This document shows, in pieces, positions 1 through 7,656 of a stretch of DNA of 15,688 nucleotides (its first letter is position 1; every line of letters begins with the position of its first letter). The notes beneath the pieces are model-generated. The model was not told where the DNA came from. It made no database searches and saw only the letters and a program-made list of their open reading frames with translations. Origin of the DNA: an uncultured Actinomycetes bacterium (GTDB taxonomy: Bacteria; Actinomycetota; Thermoleophilia; Solirubrobacterales; 70-9); the NCBI GenBank assembly GCA_946886425.1, contig CAMPIP010000039.1, positions 1-15,688 on the forward strand, written 5' to 3'. A program made the translations under genes and the position numbers.

Positions 1-1
1 C

Positions 2-91
2 CGCCAGGTCGAGGCGATCCTCCCGAAGGTGATCGGCACCCGCGAGGACCACCGGGTCGTCCTTCCCGGCGACCCTGACTACCCGGCGTAG
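2..91 (+). CDS. C-terminal 29 residues of an unidentified protein (5' end outside window)
   Basis: An open frame enters from the left edge and ends at TAG 89-91. It reads RQVEAILPKVIGTREDHRVV and continues to a Pro-Ala C-terminus. 27 of its 29 codons end in G or C, matching the real genes of this window, so it is very likely coding. Too little is present to name a family. It converges on the next gene, whose stop lies only 4 bp away. Confidence 0.55.
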   Translation, partial: RQVEAILPKVIGTREDHRVVLPGDPDYPA

Positions 92-95
92 CGCC

Positions 96-767
96 TCAGC
101 TCTGCGGGAACGGCTCGAGCCCGGCGTGCCAGGGGCCGGGCGCGTAGGTGTGGATGCCGCTCTCCTCCATCTCCCCCTGCAGGCGACGGAACAACTGCCC
201 GGCGTTTTTCAGCGCCGCTTTCAGTTCCTCCTCGCTGCGCTCCCGCAGCCGCCAGAGGAACCAGAGCTGGCGGTCGTTGACGCCGAAGTCGATCTCGCCG
301 CTCATCGTCGTCACCCAGGAGAGGAAGCCGGGACTGAACAGCTCGCGCAGCTTCACCGGGTCGTACTCCTTCGGCACCGTCGCCCAGAAGCGCCTATTGA
401 AGTCGATCGACTCGAACTCGACCTTGCGCGAGAAGCGCTGGGCGATCGCCTCGTGTCCCTCGATCGACTCGACGTTGAAGGCCGGCACCACCTGGGCGAG
501 ATCGGGCATGTGCGCCTTGGCGAGCAGCGCTGTCGGCAGGACCGCCTTGCCAAACAGGCCGCCCTCCTCGCGTTCGTCGGCGTCGCAGCAGGAGCCCCAG
601 AAGCCGTCGACCAGCTGCCCGGTCAGCCGGTTGACGCCGCCGACGCAGAGCGCCACCGGGCCGTCGGCGGGATTGATGCCGCCGACCGGCTCGTAGGTGA
701 GGTCGTTGCGCTCGCCGTAGCGGCGCACCAGCTCCGCCCAGTCCGCGGCTTCCTGCTTCGCGCTCAT
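96..767 (-). CDS. conserved hypothetical protein, 223 aa, divergent partner of lemA
   Basis: I do not recognise this family with certainty. The protein begins MSAKQEAADWAELVRRYGER. It has no signal peptide or membrane segment, so it should be cytosolic. It carries adjacent Cys residues (GSCCDADE, near residue 60), a central FNRRFWATVP stretch, and a helical, charged C-terminal third. The spacing of 'FNRRF...DP..L..L.SP.FLSW' faintly recalls the soluble part of DUF3137-type proteins, which often sit next to lemA; that link is inference. The frame stays open 31 codons further upstream to a TTG. I chose ATG 767 because TAGGAT ends 7 nt before it, a leaderless arrangement, and because the extra residues are low-complexity Ala/Gly and would overlap the lemA start. 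Confidence 0.8.
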   Translation of the reverse strand: MSAKQEAADWAELVRRYGERNDLTYEPVGGINPADGPVALCVGGVNRLTGQLVDGFWGSCCDADEREEGGLFGKAVLPTALLAKAHMPDLAQVVPAFNVESIEGHEAIAQRFSRKVEFESIDFNRRFWATVPKEYDPVKLRELFSPGFLSWVTTMSGEIDFGVNDRQLWFLWRLRERSEEELKAALKNAGQLFRRLQGEMEESGIHTYAPGPWHAGLEPFPQS

Positions 768-774
768 GCCGGCG

Positions 775-780
775 ATCCTA
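775..780 (-). promoter_or_regulatory. -10 box TAGGAT of the 223-aa gene, leaderless spacing
   Basis: On the minus strand TAGGAT ends 7 nt before ATG 767. This is the distance expected if transcription starts at or next to the start codon. No ribosome binding site precedes the ATG and no convincing -35 is visible. Confidence 0.45.
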
Positions 781-815
781 AGCGGCCAACCCGCGCCGGC
801 GCCGGCGCGCGCCGT

Positions 816-821
816 TAGGAT
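816..821 (+). promoter_or_regulatory. -10 box TAGGAT of lemA
   Basis: TAGGAT lies 38 nt before the lemA ATG and would give a leader of about 30 nt containing the AGGAG at 850-854. It is the same hexamer as the divergent gene's box 35 bp away on the other strand, so the two promoters share one 92-bp intergenic region. Confidence 0.4.
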
Positions 822-859
822 TGGCTGTCCAGCCGGTTTTCGACCCCCCAGGAGCGTCA

Positions 860-1420
860 ATGACCATCGCCATCATCGTCGTCGTCGCGATCATCGTCAT
901 CGCGGTCCTCTACTTCATCGCCAAGCGCAACTCGATCATCGCCGCGCGCAACCGCGTCGACGAGTCCTGGAGCGGGATCGACGTGCAGCTGAAACGCCGC
1001 CACGACCTCGTCCCCAACCTGGTCGAGACGGTCAAGGGCTACGCCACGCACGAGAGCGAGGTCTTCGAGAAGGCGACCAAAGCGCGGGCCGAGGCGATGT
1101 CCGCGCAGAGCGTCGGCGACACCGCCGACGCCGAGAACAAGCTGACCGGCGCCCTCACCGACCTGCGCGCCGTCGCCGAGAACTACCCGACCCTGCGGGC
1201 CACCGAGAACTTCCAGCAGCTCAGCCGCAATCTCTCCGAGCTGGAGGACGAAATCCAGGCTTCGCGCCGGATCTACAACTCCAACGTCCAGTCCTACAAC
1301 ACCGACATCGAACAGTTCCCGGGCTCGATCGTCGCCAACGCCGGCAACTTCACCGCCCGCGAGTTCTTCGAGATCGCCGACGCCGAGCGCGGCCCGGTCG
1401 CGGTCAGCTTCGACAAATAG
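860..1420 (+). CDS. lemA: LemA family membrane protein, 186 aa
   Basis: A LemA-family protein with one N-terminal membrane helix (about residues 2-20, nearly all Ile/Val/Ala/Leu) followed by a helical domain. The family signature NRVDESWSGIDVQLKRRHDL and the following LVPNLVETVKGYATHE are clear. Length and architecture match the family. LemA proteins are usually anchored with a short outer N-terminus; their biochemical role is unsettled, though they often sit beside membrane proteins of stress or envelope function. Start: the frame opens earlier at TTG 821, but ATG 860 has AGGAG at 850-854 and puts the hydrophobic helix at the N-terminus. The neighbouring divergent gene may be its partner. 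Confidence 0.93.
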   Translation: MTIAIIVVVAIIVIAVLYFIAKRNSIIAARNRVDESWSGIDVQLKRRHDLVPNLVETVKGYATHESEVFEKATKARAEAMSAQSVGDTADAENKLTGALTDLRAVAENYPTLRATENFQQLSRNLSELEDEIQASRRIYNSNVQSYNTDIEQFPGSIVANAGNFTAREFFEIADAERGPVAVSFDK

Positions 1421-1430
1421 GCCCGCGACC

Positions 1431-1436
1431 TAGACT
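1431..1436 (+). promoter_or_regulatory. -10 box TAGACT of the rubredoxin gene, leaderless spacing
   Basis: TAGACT ends 6 nt before ATG 1443, with no Shine-Dalgarno sequence between. This geometry fits a leaderless transcript. The same hexamer precedes the acyl-CoA synthetase gene. Confidence 0.5.
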
Positions 1437-1442
1437 TTGGAC

Positions 1443-1634
1443 ATGAGCGCGACCACCGAAACGACCCTCTGGATCTGCGAGAGCTGCGGGTTCATCTACG
1501 ACCCGGCGATCGGCGATCCCGACGGCGGCATCCCCCCCGGAACGGCCTTCGAGGACATCCCCAAAGACTGGTTCTGCCCGGTCTGCGGCGCCCGCACGTC
1601 GGACTTCCGCCCGCTCGAGCCGGGCGAGGCCTAG
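1443..1634 (+). CDS. rubredoxin, 63 aa
   Basis: A small electron carrier binding one iron through four cysteines. The two knuckles are CESCG (C12, C15) and CPVCG (C45, C48), with the typical [12 protein letters not shown] and WFCPVCG context, so this is a complete, standard-length rubredoxin. Start: a TTG at 1437 is also in frame, but ATG 1443 fits the TAGACT box and removes only two residues. The GMC flavoprotein begins 22 bp after its stop on the same strand, so the two are probably co-transcribed. Rubredoxins commonly pass electrons between flavoproteins and terminal oxidases or hydroxylases, so this one may serve the adjacent flavoenzyme; that is inference. Confidence 0.95.
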   Translation: MSATTETTLWICESCGFIYDPAIGDPDGGIPPGTAFEDIPKDWFCPVCGARTSDFRPLEPGEA

Positions 1635-1656
1635 GACCCCGGCACAGCCCGATCCG

Positions 1657-3303
1657 ATGACGCACGATTACGACTGGATCGTGGTCGGCTCGGGCTTCGG
1701 CGGCTCGGTCTCCGCCCTGCGCCTGGCCGAAAAGGGCTACAGCGTCGCCGTCCTGGAGTGCGGCAGCCGCTTCCGCGACGAGGACTTCGCCGAGTCGACC
1801 GTGCGCCACCCGCGCCGCTACTTCTGGGCGCCCAAGCTCGGCTTCCGCGGCGTCCTGCGGATGACCTTCTTCAAGGACGTTTTCGTCGTCTCCGGCAGCG
1901 GCGTCGGTGGCGGCAGCCTCGGCTACGCCAACACCCTCTACCGGGCCCGTCCCGCCTTCTTCGAGGACCCGCAGTGGAAGGAGCTCGGCAACTGGGAGTT
2001 GGCCCTCGCCCCCCACTACGACACGGCCGAACGGATGCTCGGCGTCACCGAGTACGAAGGGATCGGGCCGGCCGACCAGCTACTGAAGGAATACGGCGAG
2101 GAGATCGGCGTCGGCGAGACCTTCACCAACACCCGCGTCGGCGTCTTCTTCGACCAGCCCGGGAAGACCGTCGAGGACCCCTACTTCGAAGGCGAGGGCC
2201 CGGAGCGGACCGGCTGCATGCGCTGCGGCAGCTGCATGGTCGGCTGCCGCCACGGCGCCAAGAACACGCTGGTCAAGAACTACCTCTGGTTCGCCGAGAA
2301 GCTCGGCGTCCGGATCCAGCCGGAGACCCAGGTCACCGACATCAGCCCGCTCGGCGCCGCCGATGGTTCCGAGGGCTACGCGGTCACGGCGGAGCGCTCC
2401 GGCTCCTGGCTGCACCGCGGCCGCCGCACGATCACCGCCAAGGGCGTGGTCGTCGCCGCCGGCGCCCTCGGCACCAACAACCTGCTCGCCAACTGCAAGC
2501 ACGCCGGCTCGCTGCCGCGCCTCTCCGACCAGATCGGCGCCGTGATCCGCACCAACTCGGAGTCGATCCAGGCGGTCACCGCCCGCGACGACGAGCGCGA
2601 CTACAGCCGCTCGGTGGCGATCACCTCCAGCATCTACCCCGATCCCGACACCCACATCGAGGTCGTCACCTACGGCACCGCCGGCGACGCGATGAGCATC
2701 AACTTCACGGCGATGACCGGGGCCGGTACGAAACTGACCCGGCCGCTGATGTGGCTGCGGGAGCTGCTGCGCCACCCGCTCCGCGCGCTGCGGATGCTGC
2801 TCCCCTACAAGTGGTCGCACCGGACCGTGATCCTGCTGGTCATGCAGACGGTCGACGCGGCAATGCACCTGCGGCCGAAGCGGAAGATCTTCGGCAAGGG
2901 CGTGCGGCTGCAGACCGAACAGGACCCCGAGCGCCCCAACCCGACCTTCATCCCCGCCGCCGAGCAGGCGGCGCGCTGGTTCGCCCAGCGGACCAAGGGG
3001 GTCGCCCAGAGCGCCGTCACCGAGTCGCTGCGGAACATGCCTACGACCGCCCACATCCTCGGCGGCGCCGTGATCGGCGCCGGGCCGGAGAGCGGCGTCG
3101 TCGACGCCTCCAACCGGGCCTTCGGCTACGAGAACCTGCTGGTCACCGACGGGGCCTCGATCCCGGCCAACCCCGGCGTCAACCCGAGCTTGACGATCAC
3201 CGCCAAGGCCGAGCACGCGATGAGCCTGATCCCTCCCAAGGAGGGCGCCGAGCCGCGCGACCTACCAAAGGCCGCGCGGCCGGCAACTCCTGTCGCGAGC
3301 TAG
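1657..3303 (+). CDS. GMC-family FAD oxidoreductase, cholesterol-oxidase-like, 548 aa
   Basis: A flavoenzyme that oxidises an alcohol group. The N-terminal dinucleotide-binding motif is GSGFGG (G11, G13, G16), followed by the acidic end of the second strand (AVLECG). GSGVGGGSLGYANTL is the GMC signature region. Near the C-terminus lie MPTTAHILGG (H466) and NPGVNPSLTITAKAEHA (N509); by family resemblance H466 and N509 match the active-site His and Asn of cholesterol oxidases. C187, C190, C193 and C197 form C-x2-C-x2-C-x3-C followed by RHGAKNTL, seen in the dehydrogenase-like branch of this subfamily. No signal peptide is visible. The substrate (sterol or other hydrophobic alcohol) cannot be told. 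The gene converges on sod with 3 bp between stop codons. Confidence 0.92.
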   Translation: MTHDYDWIVVGSGFGGSVSALRLAEKGYSVAVLECGSRFRDEDFAESTVRHPRRYFWAPKLGFRGVLRMTFFKDVFVVSGSGVGGGSLGYANTLYRARPAFFEDPQWKELGNWELALAPHYDTAERMLGVTEYEGIGPADQLLKEYGEEIGVGETFTNTRVGVFFDQPGKTVEDPYFEGEGPERTGCMRCGSCMVGCRHGAKNTLVKNYLWFAEKLGVRIQPETQVTDISPLGAADGSEGYAVTAERSGSWLHRGRRTITAKGVVVAAGALGTNNLLANCKHAGSLPRLSDQIGAVIRTNSESIQAVTARDDERDYSRSVAITSSIYPDPDTHIEVVTYGTAGDAMSINFTAMTGAGTKLTRPLMWLRELLRHPLRALRMLLPYKWSHRTVILLVMQTVDAAMHLRPKRKIFGKGVRLQTEQDPERPNPTFIPAAEQAARWFAQRTKGVAQSAVTESLRNMPTTAHILGGAVIGAGPESGVVDASNRAFGYENLLVTDGASIPANPGVNPSLTITAKAEHAMSLIPPKEGAEPRDLPKAARPATPVAS

Positions 3304-3306
3304 CGC

Positions 3307-3912
<606 letters not shown>

Positions 3913-3950
3913 CTGGCGTCTCCTCTGGTCGGGTTCGGAAGGTGACCCGG

Positions 3951-3956
3951 AGCCTA
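3951..3956 (-). promoter_or_regulatory. -10 box TAGGCT of sodA
   Basis: On the minus strand TAGGCT ends 38 nt before the sodA ATG, allowing a leader of about 30 nt with the GAGGAG ribosome site. It has the same TAGnnT form as other boxes in this window. No -35 is obvious. Confidence 0.35.
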
Positions 3957-3989
3957 GCGGCGGCGCCTCCTCGGCGCGCCCGCCGTCGG

Positions 3990-5123
3990 CTAGCCGCCAA
4001 CCGGCAGCGGCGCATCGCCGAGTTCGACTTCGGGACCGAAGCGGGCCCGCGGCACGACGTCGGGATCGCCTCCGGTCCAGGCCGTGAATCGGTACCAAGA
4101 AGGCTTCGCTTCGCGCCGGGCGGTCAGCAACCCGGCCGAGCGGCAGAACAGGCAGTTGCCGCCTTCGTCGGTCCAGGTGAACCACCAGACGCCGCGAACG
4201 CGCCACTCGCGGCGGTGGGCGGAGAGCATCGAGAACGCGCGGGACAGTTGCTTGGCCTGGCCGTAGAGGCCGCGCTCCCAGCGGGTCGGCCCGTTGCGCG
4301 AGCCCCAGCCCAGCTCGGTGACGTAGAAGGGCTTGGCGGCGTCGCCGTTGTTGCGCATCACCCGGCGCAGGTTGACGATCTGGGCCCGCATCGCCCGCGC
4401 GTCGGCGACGTAGGGGTGCAGGGCGACGCCATCGAAGAAGCGACCGATACCGGGCGCGCGGTACATCCGCGCCAGGAAGTCGCCGGAGCCGACGTTGGGC
4501 GGGATCTGCAGCGGCCGCCCGAAAAAGCCGCCGAGGATCACCTTCGCGCCGGGGTCGACCGCGTGCAGGACCCGGCCGGAGTTGCGCACCAGGGTGGCGA
4601 ACCGGGCGGGGCTGGGCGGCGTCGCGAAGGTGACGATGTTCTGCTCGTTCCAGATCTCCCAGCGCCGGATCGGCTCATAGTGGAGCTCCGGGTTTTCGCG
4701 CCAGAGCGTCCCTTCGGGCCCGTAGCGATTGGCCGCTCCGCGCAGGAACCGCGCCCAGCCGGCCCGCTGTATGGCGCTGCGAACCGGCATCACGGTCTGC
4801 TTTTCGGCCGCCCACGGGGGCGTCCCCCAGACGAAAGGGAAGACCGAGATGCCCGCTTCCGCGGCCAACTCCACCTCGCGGTCGAAGCCCGACCAGTCCG
4901 GCGCCGACAGCGCCGGACTCTGCCGCTGCACCCCGGACCAGTAGAGCGGCAGCCGCACGCTGGTGATCCCCGCCTCCCGCATCAGCTCGAAGTCGGCCGG
5001 GCTGGCCGGGCTCTGCGGCGAGATCCCGATGAACCCAGGCGGAAACGCCGCCCGGGCGCTCGCGGGAGCGAGCGCCATCACGAGCGCCACCACCATTGCC
5101 GGGATCACTGATCTGCGGGTCAT
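3990..5123 (-). CDS. secreted clan-A glycoside hydrolase (GH39/GH5-like), 377 aa
   Basis: A probable exported retaining glycosidase with a TIM-barrel catalytic domain. The N-terminus [20 protein letters not shown] is a signal peptide, with a likely cleavage after ASARA near residue 25. The acid/base Glu is E160 in WEIWNEQN and the nucleophile Glu is E270 in YVTELGWGS, the two clan-A landmarks at the ends of strands 4 and 7. Other barrel landmarks are [23 protein letters not shown] and [12 protein letters not shown]. The substrate is unknown. A CLFC pair ([11 protein letters not shown]) near the C-terminus might form a disulphide outside the cell. ATG 5123 is preferred over the TTG 17 codons upstream because it begins the signal peptide. 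The start lies 77 bp behind sodA's promoter side, on the same strand, so separate transcription is likely. Confidence 0.82.
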   Translation of the reverse strand: MTRRSVIPAMVVALVMALAPASARAAFPPGFIGISPQSPASPADFELMREAGITSVRLPLYWSGVQRQSPALSAPDWSGFDREVELAAEAGISVFPFVWGTPPWAAEKQTVMPVRSAIQRAGWARFLRGAANRYGPEGTLWRENPELHYEPIRRWEIWNEQNIVTFATPPSPARFATLVRNSGRVLHAVDPGAKVILGGFFGRPLQIPPNVGSGDFLARMYRAPGIGRFFDGVALHPYVADARAMRAQIVNLRRVMRNNGDAAKPFYVTELGWGSRNGPTRWERGLYGQAKQLSRAFSMLSAHRREWRVRGVWWFTWTDEGGNCLFCRSAGLLTARREAKPSWYRFTAWTGGDPDVVPRARFGPEVELGDAPLPVGG

Positions 5124-5151
5124 CGTCTTTGGTTCAACCGAAGCCAAGCGC

Positions 5152-5157
5152 AAAGTA
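5152..5157 (-). promoter_or_regulatory. possible -10 box TACTTT of the glycoside hydrolase gene
   Basis: TACTTT on the minus strand lies 28 nt before ATG 5123. It fits TAnnnT, but there is no supporting -35 and no clear ribosome site, so this is weak. Confidence 0.25.
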
Positions 5158-5218
5158 GCGGCCGCGCCAAACACCCGGCGCCGCCCCGCTTTCCGCCCTC
5201 TGAGATAATCGCCGCTCT

Positions 5219-5292
5219 CGGGGCGTGGCGCAGCCTGGTAGCGCGCACCGTTCGGGTCGGTGAGGTCCCCGGTTCAAATCCGGGCGCCCCGA
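5219..5292 (+). tRNA. tRNA-Pro, anticodon CGG
   Basis: A full cloverleaf can be drawn. The acceptor stem is CGGGGCG (5219-5225) with CGCCCCG (5285-5291) and discriminator A 5292. The D-loop carries AGCCTGGTAGC. The anticodon stem CACCG/CGGTG closes the loop TTCGGGT, with anticodon CGG at 5253-5255, which reads proline CCG. The T-arm has GGTTCAAATCC. The CCA end is not encoded. CCG is a heavily used proline codon in this window. Confidence 0.96.
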
Positions 5293-5439
5293 TAGGCGTA
5301 TCTGACCCCAGGTTCCTCGGCGAGCGGATCTCAGCCGATGCTCGGTCGTCATGATTAGTGCATCGCCGCCGAAGCTCGCACCGACATCGAGAGCGCCGCC
5401 GACTGCGAGCAGCTCGTTCGCGCCTTCTACGGCAAGGCC

Positions 5440-5763
5440 ATGGTGGACGACGAGATCGGCTGGATCTTCACCGACGTCGCCCACCTCGACCTCGAGGAGC
5501 ACATCCCGGTGATCGCCTCGTTCTGGGAGACCATCCTGCTCGGGGCCCAGACCTACGGAGGCGGCGCCTTCGGCGTCCACCTCGAACTCCACCGCAAGGC
5601 CGGCGGCCTGCGCAAGGAGCACTTCGAGCGCTGGCTGGTGCTCTGGTGCCAGACGGTCGACGAGCTCTTCGACGGCCCCCTCGCCGCCGCCGCCAAGGTC
5701 CACGCCCTTCGCGTCGCCAACGCCTTCCACGGGCGCCTACAGGCGGCGCCCGTGAGTCGTTAG
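5440..5763 (+). CDS. group III truncated haemoglobin; true N-terminus lies upstream or is disrupted
   Basis: A small haem protein, probably for oxygen, NO or peroxide chemistry. Reading from ATG 5440 it gives 107 aa with HIPVIASFWETILLG (distal side), TYGGGAFGVHLELH and HFERWLVLW, where H61 is the expected proximal haem ligand. The same frame remains protein-like upstream as TDIESAADCEQLVRAFY to a TAG at 5356-5358. That part includes the Phe-Tyr pair of the B helix (Tyr codon 5428-5430), needed in this family, so 5440 is too late for a functional protein. No ATG, GTG or TTG exists in that frame between 5359 and 5440. GTG 5358 and ATG 5351 lie in the two other frames. Either a frameshift, a sequencing error or a non-standard start must be assumed. 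The gene follows tRNA-Pro by 147 bp. Confidence 0.7.
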   Translation: MVDDEIGWIFTDVAHLDLEEHIPVIASFWETILLGAQTYGGGAFGVHLELHRKAGGLRKEHFERWLVLWCQTVDELFDGPLAAAAKVHALRVANAFHGRLQAAPVSR

Positions 5764-5929
5764 GCCCGGACCGAGGGCGAGCCTAGCTCGTCAAGCCGCC
5801 TTTGGTGCCGTTTTTGGCCTTCGTGGCGCTGTACCTCTTCTTGACGCGGGTTTCGCATTTGATCCGCCTCGGTTTCGAGTCCAGGCTCCCGTTCGCCCGA
5901 CGAACCGATTCCGAGCGGAAATCGTAGCG

Positions 5930-6358
5930 TCAACCCCGCTGGCCGTCGCCTTCCAGCGAATTGCGCAAGCGGGGGCTGGCGAGGTACATGGTGCTCCGGC
6001 CGCGGCCACGCTGCTCAACCAGCCCCGCGTCGAGCAGACGCCGGAAATCTGCGCTCGCGGTCGCCGGCGAAACGTCTGCCTCCTCGCCGTACCGCCCCCG
6101 GTCCGTCCCCCCGACGAGGCTCTGCTCGAGTGCGATCGCCAGGCGGTCCGGCCAACCCCGGGCGTCGAGCAGAGCTTCGAGGGCGTCCCAGCGCGTGGCC
6201 GCCGTCTCGATCTGGACCAGCCGCTGGCGGGCCTGGGCGATGTGGGCCTGGACGCAGAAGGAGACCCAGCCGCTCGCGTCGCGCCGCGGCTGGTAGCTCC
6301 CGCCCTGCGCCTCTCGCAGGGCGGCGTAGTACTCCTGAGTGTGACGCGTTAGCGAGGG
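5930..6358 (-). pseudogene. C-terminal remnant of a Fic-family protein
   Basis: The minus frame ending at TGA 5930-5932 encodes about 140 residues. It begins abruptly at SLTRHTQEYYAALREAQ and includes GWVSFCVQAHIAQ. It ends with a winged-helix segment, VSPATASADFRRLLDAG then LVEQRGRGRSTMYLAS. This matches the region after the catalytic core in Fic proteins with a C-terminal wHTH domain. The Fic motif (HPFxxGNGR) and everything before it are missing. The frame has no start codon other than an internal Met near its end. Fic proteins attach AMP or similar groups to targets; this stump could not. The break coincides with the stop codon of the M23-like gene (TAA 6349-6351), so the rest was probably deleted or displaced when the two sequences were joined. 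Confidence 0.75.
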
Positions 6359-7545
6359 AAGCCGACCACCTGGTCGCCGAGCGGCATCTGACCCTGTCGG
6401 CGACCACTGAAGGCCGCTCGGTCGATCGGAACCACGGCGCCGGTCTGCAGGAGCTGCGGCTGGGTGATCTTCCCTTCGCCGCGCATCGTCGTGAAGGTGA
6501 AGGGAAGCCCGTTTGCCTCCAACGGCGAGGACGAGTCCATGATGTGGAAGTGGAGGTGGGCGCCGTCGGTGTTGCCCGTGTTGCCGAGGTGGCCGATCGG
6601 CTGGCCGACGCGCACCCGATCGCCCCGCTCGACCGCGATCCGGCCGGGCTGCAGGTGGGCGTAGAAGGCGAAGCGCCCCGGGCCGATCCTGACCACGACG
6701 TGGTTGCCGCCGGCGTTCTGGATCGTCGCCCCAACCGGCAGGGCCCCGGGCGTCTGCTCGGGTAGGCCGTCGCGCACGTCGACGACGGTGCCGGCGGTGG
6801 CGGAGAGGACGGGAGCGCCGAAGAAGGCGTAGCTGGAGTTGAGGTCGAGCGGCCCCGAGAAGAGCCGATGCCCGGGGTTCAGCTGCACGAAGTCGATCGC
6901 GAAGCGCTCCGGCGCGTGGACGGTCCCGTCGATCGCGAGCGTCGCGCCGCGATGGGCGTTGGGCGGCGAGCAGCAGCCGTTGGCGACGACCCAGCGTGGG
7001 CCGCGCAGGGGCGGCGCCAACTCAATCGCGCGGCGCTGGCTGACGCCGGTCGGCACCCCGGTGAAGGCGAAGCTCTGCTGGGCTGCTGGCTGGCCCGCGG
7101 GCTGGCCGACCAGGACGATGCGGTGCAGCAGCGAGCGCGGCGCCCGCTGCTTCGGGGGGTAGGCGACGTCCATGAAGATCGTCCCGGAGACGCCCGGCGG
7201 GATCGTCAGGCCTTCGTGGCCGCCGTCGACCCGCATGATCGATTCGAGCGCCGGGCCGCGGAAGGCGGCGCCGATCGCGCGACCGCGGCTGCGCGCCTGG
7301 ACCGAGACGACGCCCACTTCGAGGTCGGACTGGTTGGCGAAGCGGACCTCGTAGGCGAGGTGCATCCTGCCATCGGTCGCCAGCACCGGCTGCGGCGCGT
7401 CGGCGATCGAGAAGGCGACCGGCGAGCGCCCCGCGGGCGCACGCTTCGGCGCCGCCGCGGCGGGACCGGCGAGCAGCAACGCGGCGGCAAGGAACGCGAA
7501 CGCGGGCAGACAGATGCGGGTGATCGTGAGGCGACCGAGACGCAT
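6349..7545 (-). CDS. secreted M23-like (lysostaphin-fold) protein A, 398 aa
   Basis: An exported protein with an N-terminal immunoglobulin-like region and a C-terminal M23/LytM fold. The signal peptide is residues 1-32 (hydrophobic core AFLAAALLLAGPAAAA). The M23 part contains RFAIDF (D218), FYAHLQPG (H297) and GAHLHFHI (H330, H332). The canonical H-x3-D motif is R-x3-D here (R214), so the first zinc-binding His is missing and peptidase activity is doubtful; it may bind peptidoglycan or another ligand. GPRWVVANGCC (C191, C192) precedes the domain and is shared with the paralogue at 8945. Start ATG 7545 gives the signal peptide at the N-terminus; the longer open frame upstream overlaps the divergent lipoprotein gene. 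Confidence 0.87.
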   Translation of the reverse strand: MRLGRLTITRICLPAFAFLAAALLLAGPAAAAPKRAPAGRSPVAFSIADAPQPVLATDGRMHLAYEVRFANQSDLEVGVVSVQARSRGRAIGAAFRGPALESIMRVDGGHEGLTIPPGVSGTIFMDVAYPPKQRAPRSLLHRIVLVGQPAGQPAAQQSFAFTGVPTGVSQRRAIELAPPLRGPRWVVANGCCSPPNAHRGATLAIDGTVHAPERFAIDFVQLNPGHRLFSGPLDLNSSYAFFGAPVLSATAGTVVDVRDGLPEQTPGALPVGATIQNAGGNHVVVRIGPGRFAFYAHLQPGRIAVERGDRVRVGQPIGHLGNTGNTDGAHLHFHIMDSSSPLEANGLPFTFTTMRGEGKITQPQLLQTGAVVPIDRAAFSGRRQGQMPLGDQVVGFPR

Positions 7546-7555
7546 GGGGCGCGGG

Positions 7556-7561
7556 ACTCTA
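7556..7561 (-). promoter_or_regulatory. -10 box TAGAGT of M23-like gene A
   Basis: TAGAGT on the minus strand ends 10 nt before ATG 7545. A start site about 7 nt downstream would leave only a 3-4 nt leader. No ribosome binding site is seen. Confidence 0.4.
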
Positions 7562-7656
7562 GCTCGCGCCGGGCAAGCGAATCGGGAACCCGGACCAATA
7601 GCTGAACGCCCCGAATCAGGGCTAAGGCAGGCGCCGCCGCGGCCGATGGGGTACCG

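Noticed and set aside
126..818. Long open frames on the plus strand opposite the 223-aa gene
   Set aside because: Low-complexity Arg/Leu/Pro-rich translations typical of antisense frames in GC-rich DNA; the minus frame has a balanced protein composition and a fitting start.
2080..3216. 378-codon minus-strand open frame inside the GMC gene
   Set aside because: It mirrors a gene with clear FAD-binding and catalytic motifs; its own translation is Gly/Val/Ala/Asp-rich with no motif.
5871..5882. GGTTTCGAGTCC, resembling a tRNA T-arm or a degenerate copy of the tRNA-Pro 3' end
   Set aside because: No matching stem or cloverleaf, and the similarity to the tRNA end is too poor to call an attachment site.
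5764..5929. Short frames in the gap: a plus frame with a hydrophobic run (LVPFLAFVALYLFL) and a Lys-rich minus frame ending IKCETRVKKRYS...
   Set aside because: Both are under 50 codons, read the same DNA in opposite directions, lack a ribosome site, and neither resembles a family I know. I see no supportable gene here.
6015..6734. Minus-strand open frame overlapping the M23-like gene end and the Fic stump
   Set aside because: It is out of frame with both recognisable sequences and reads as Ser/Arg/Ala-rich shadow sequence.
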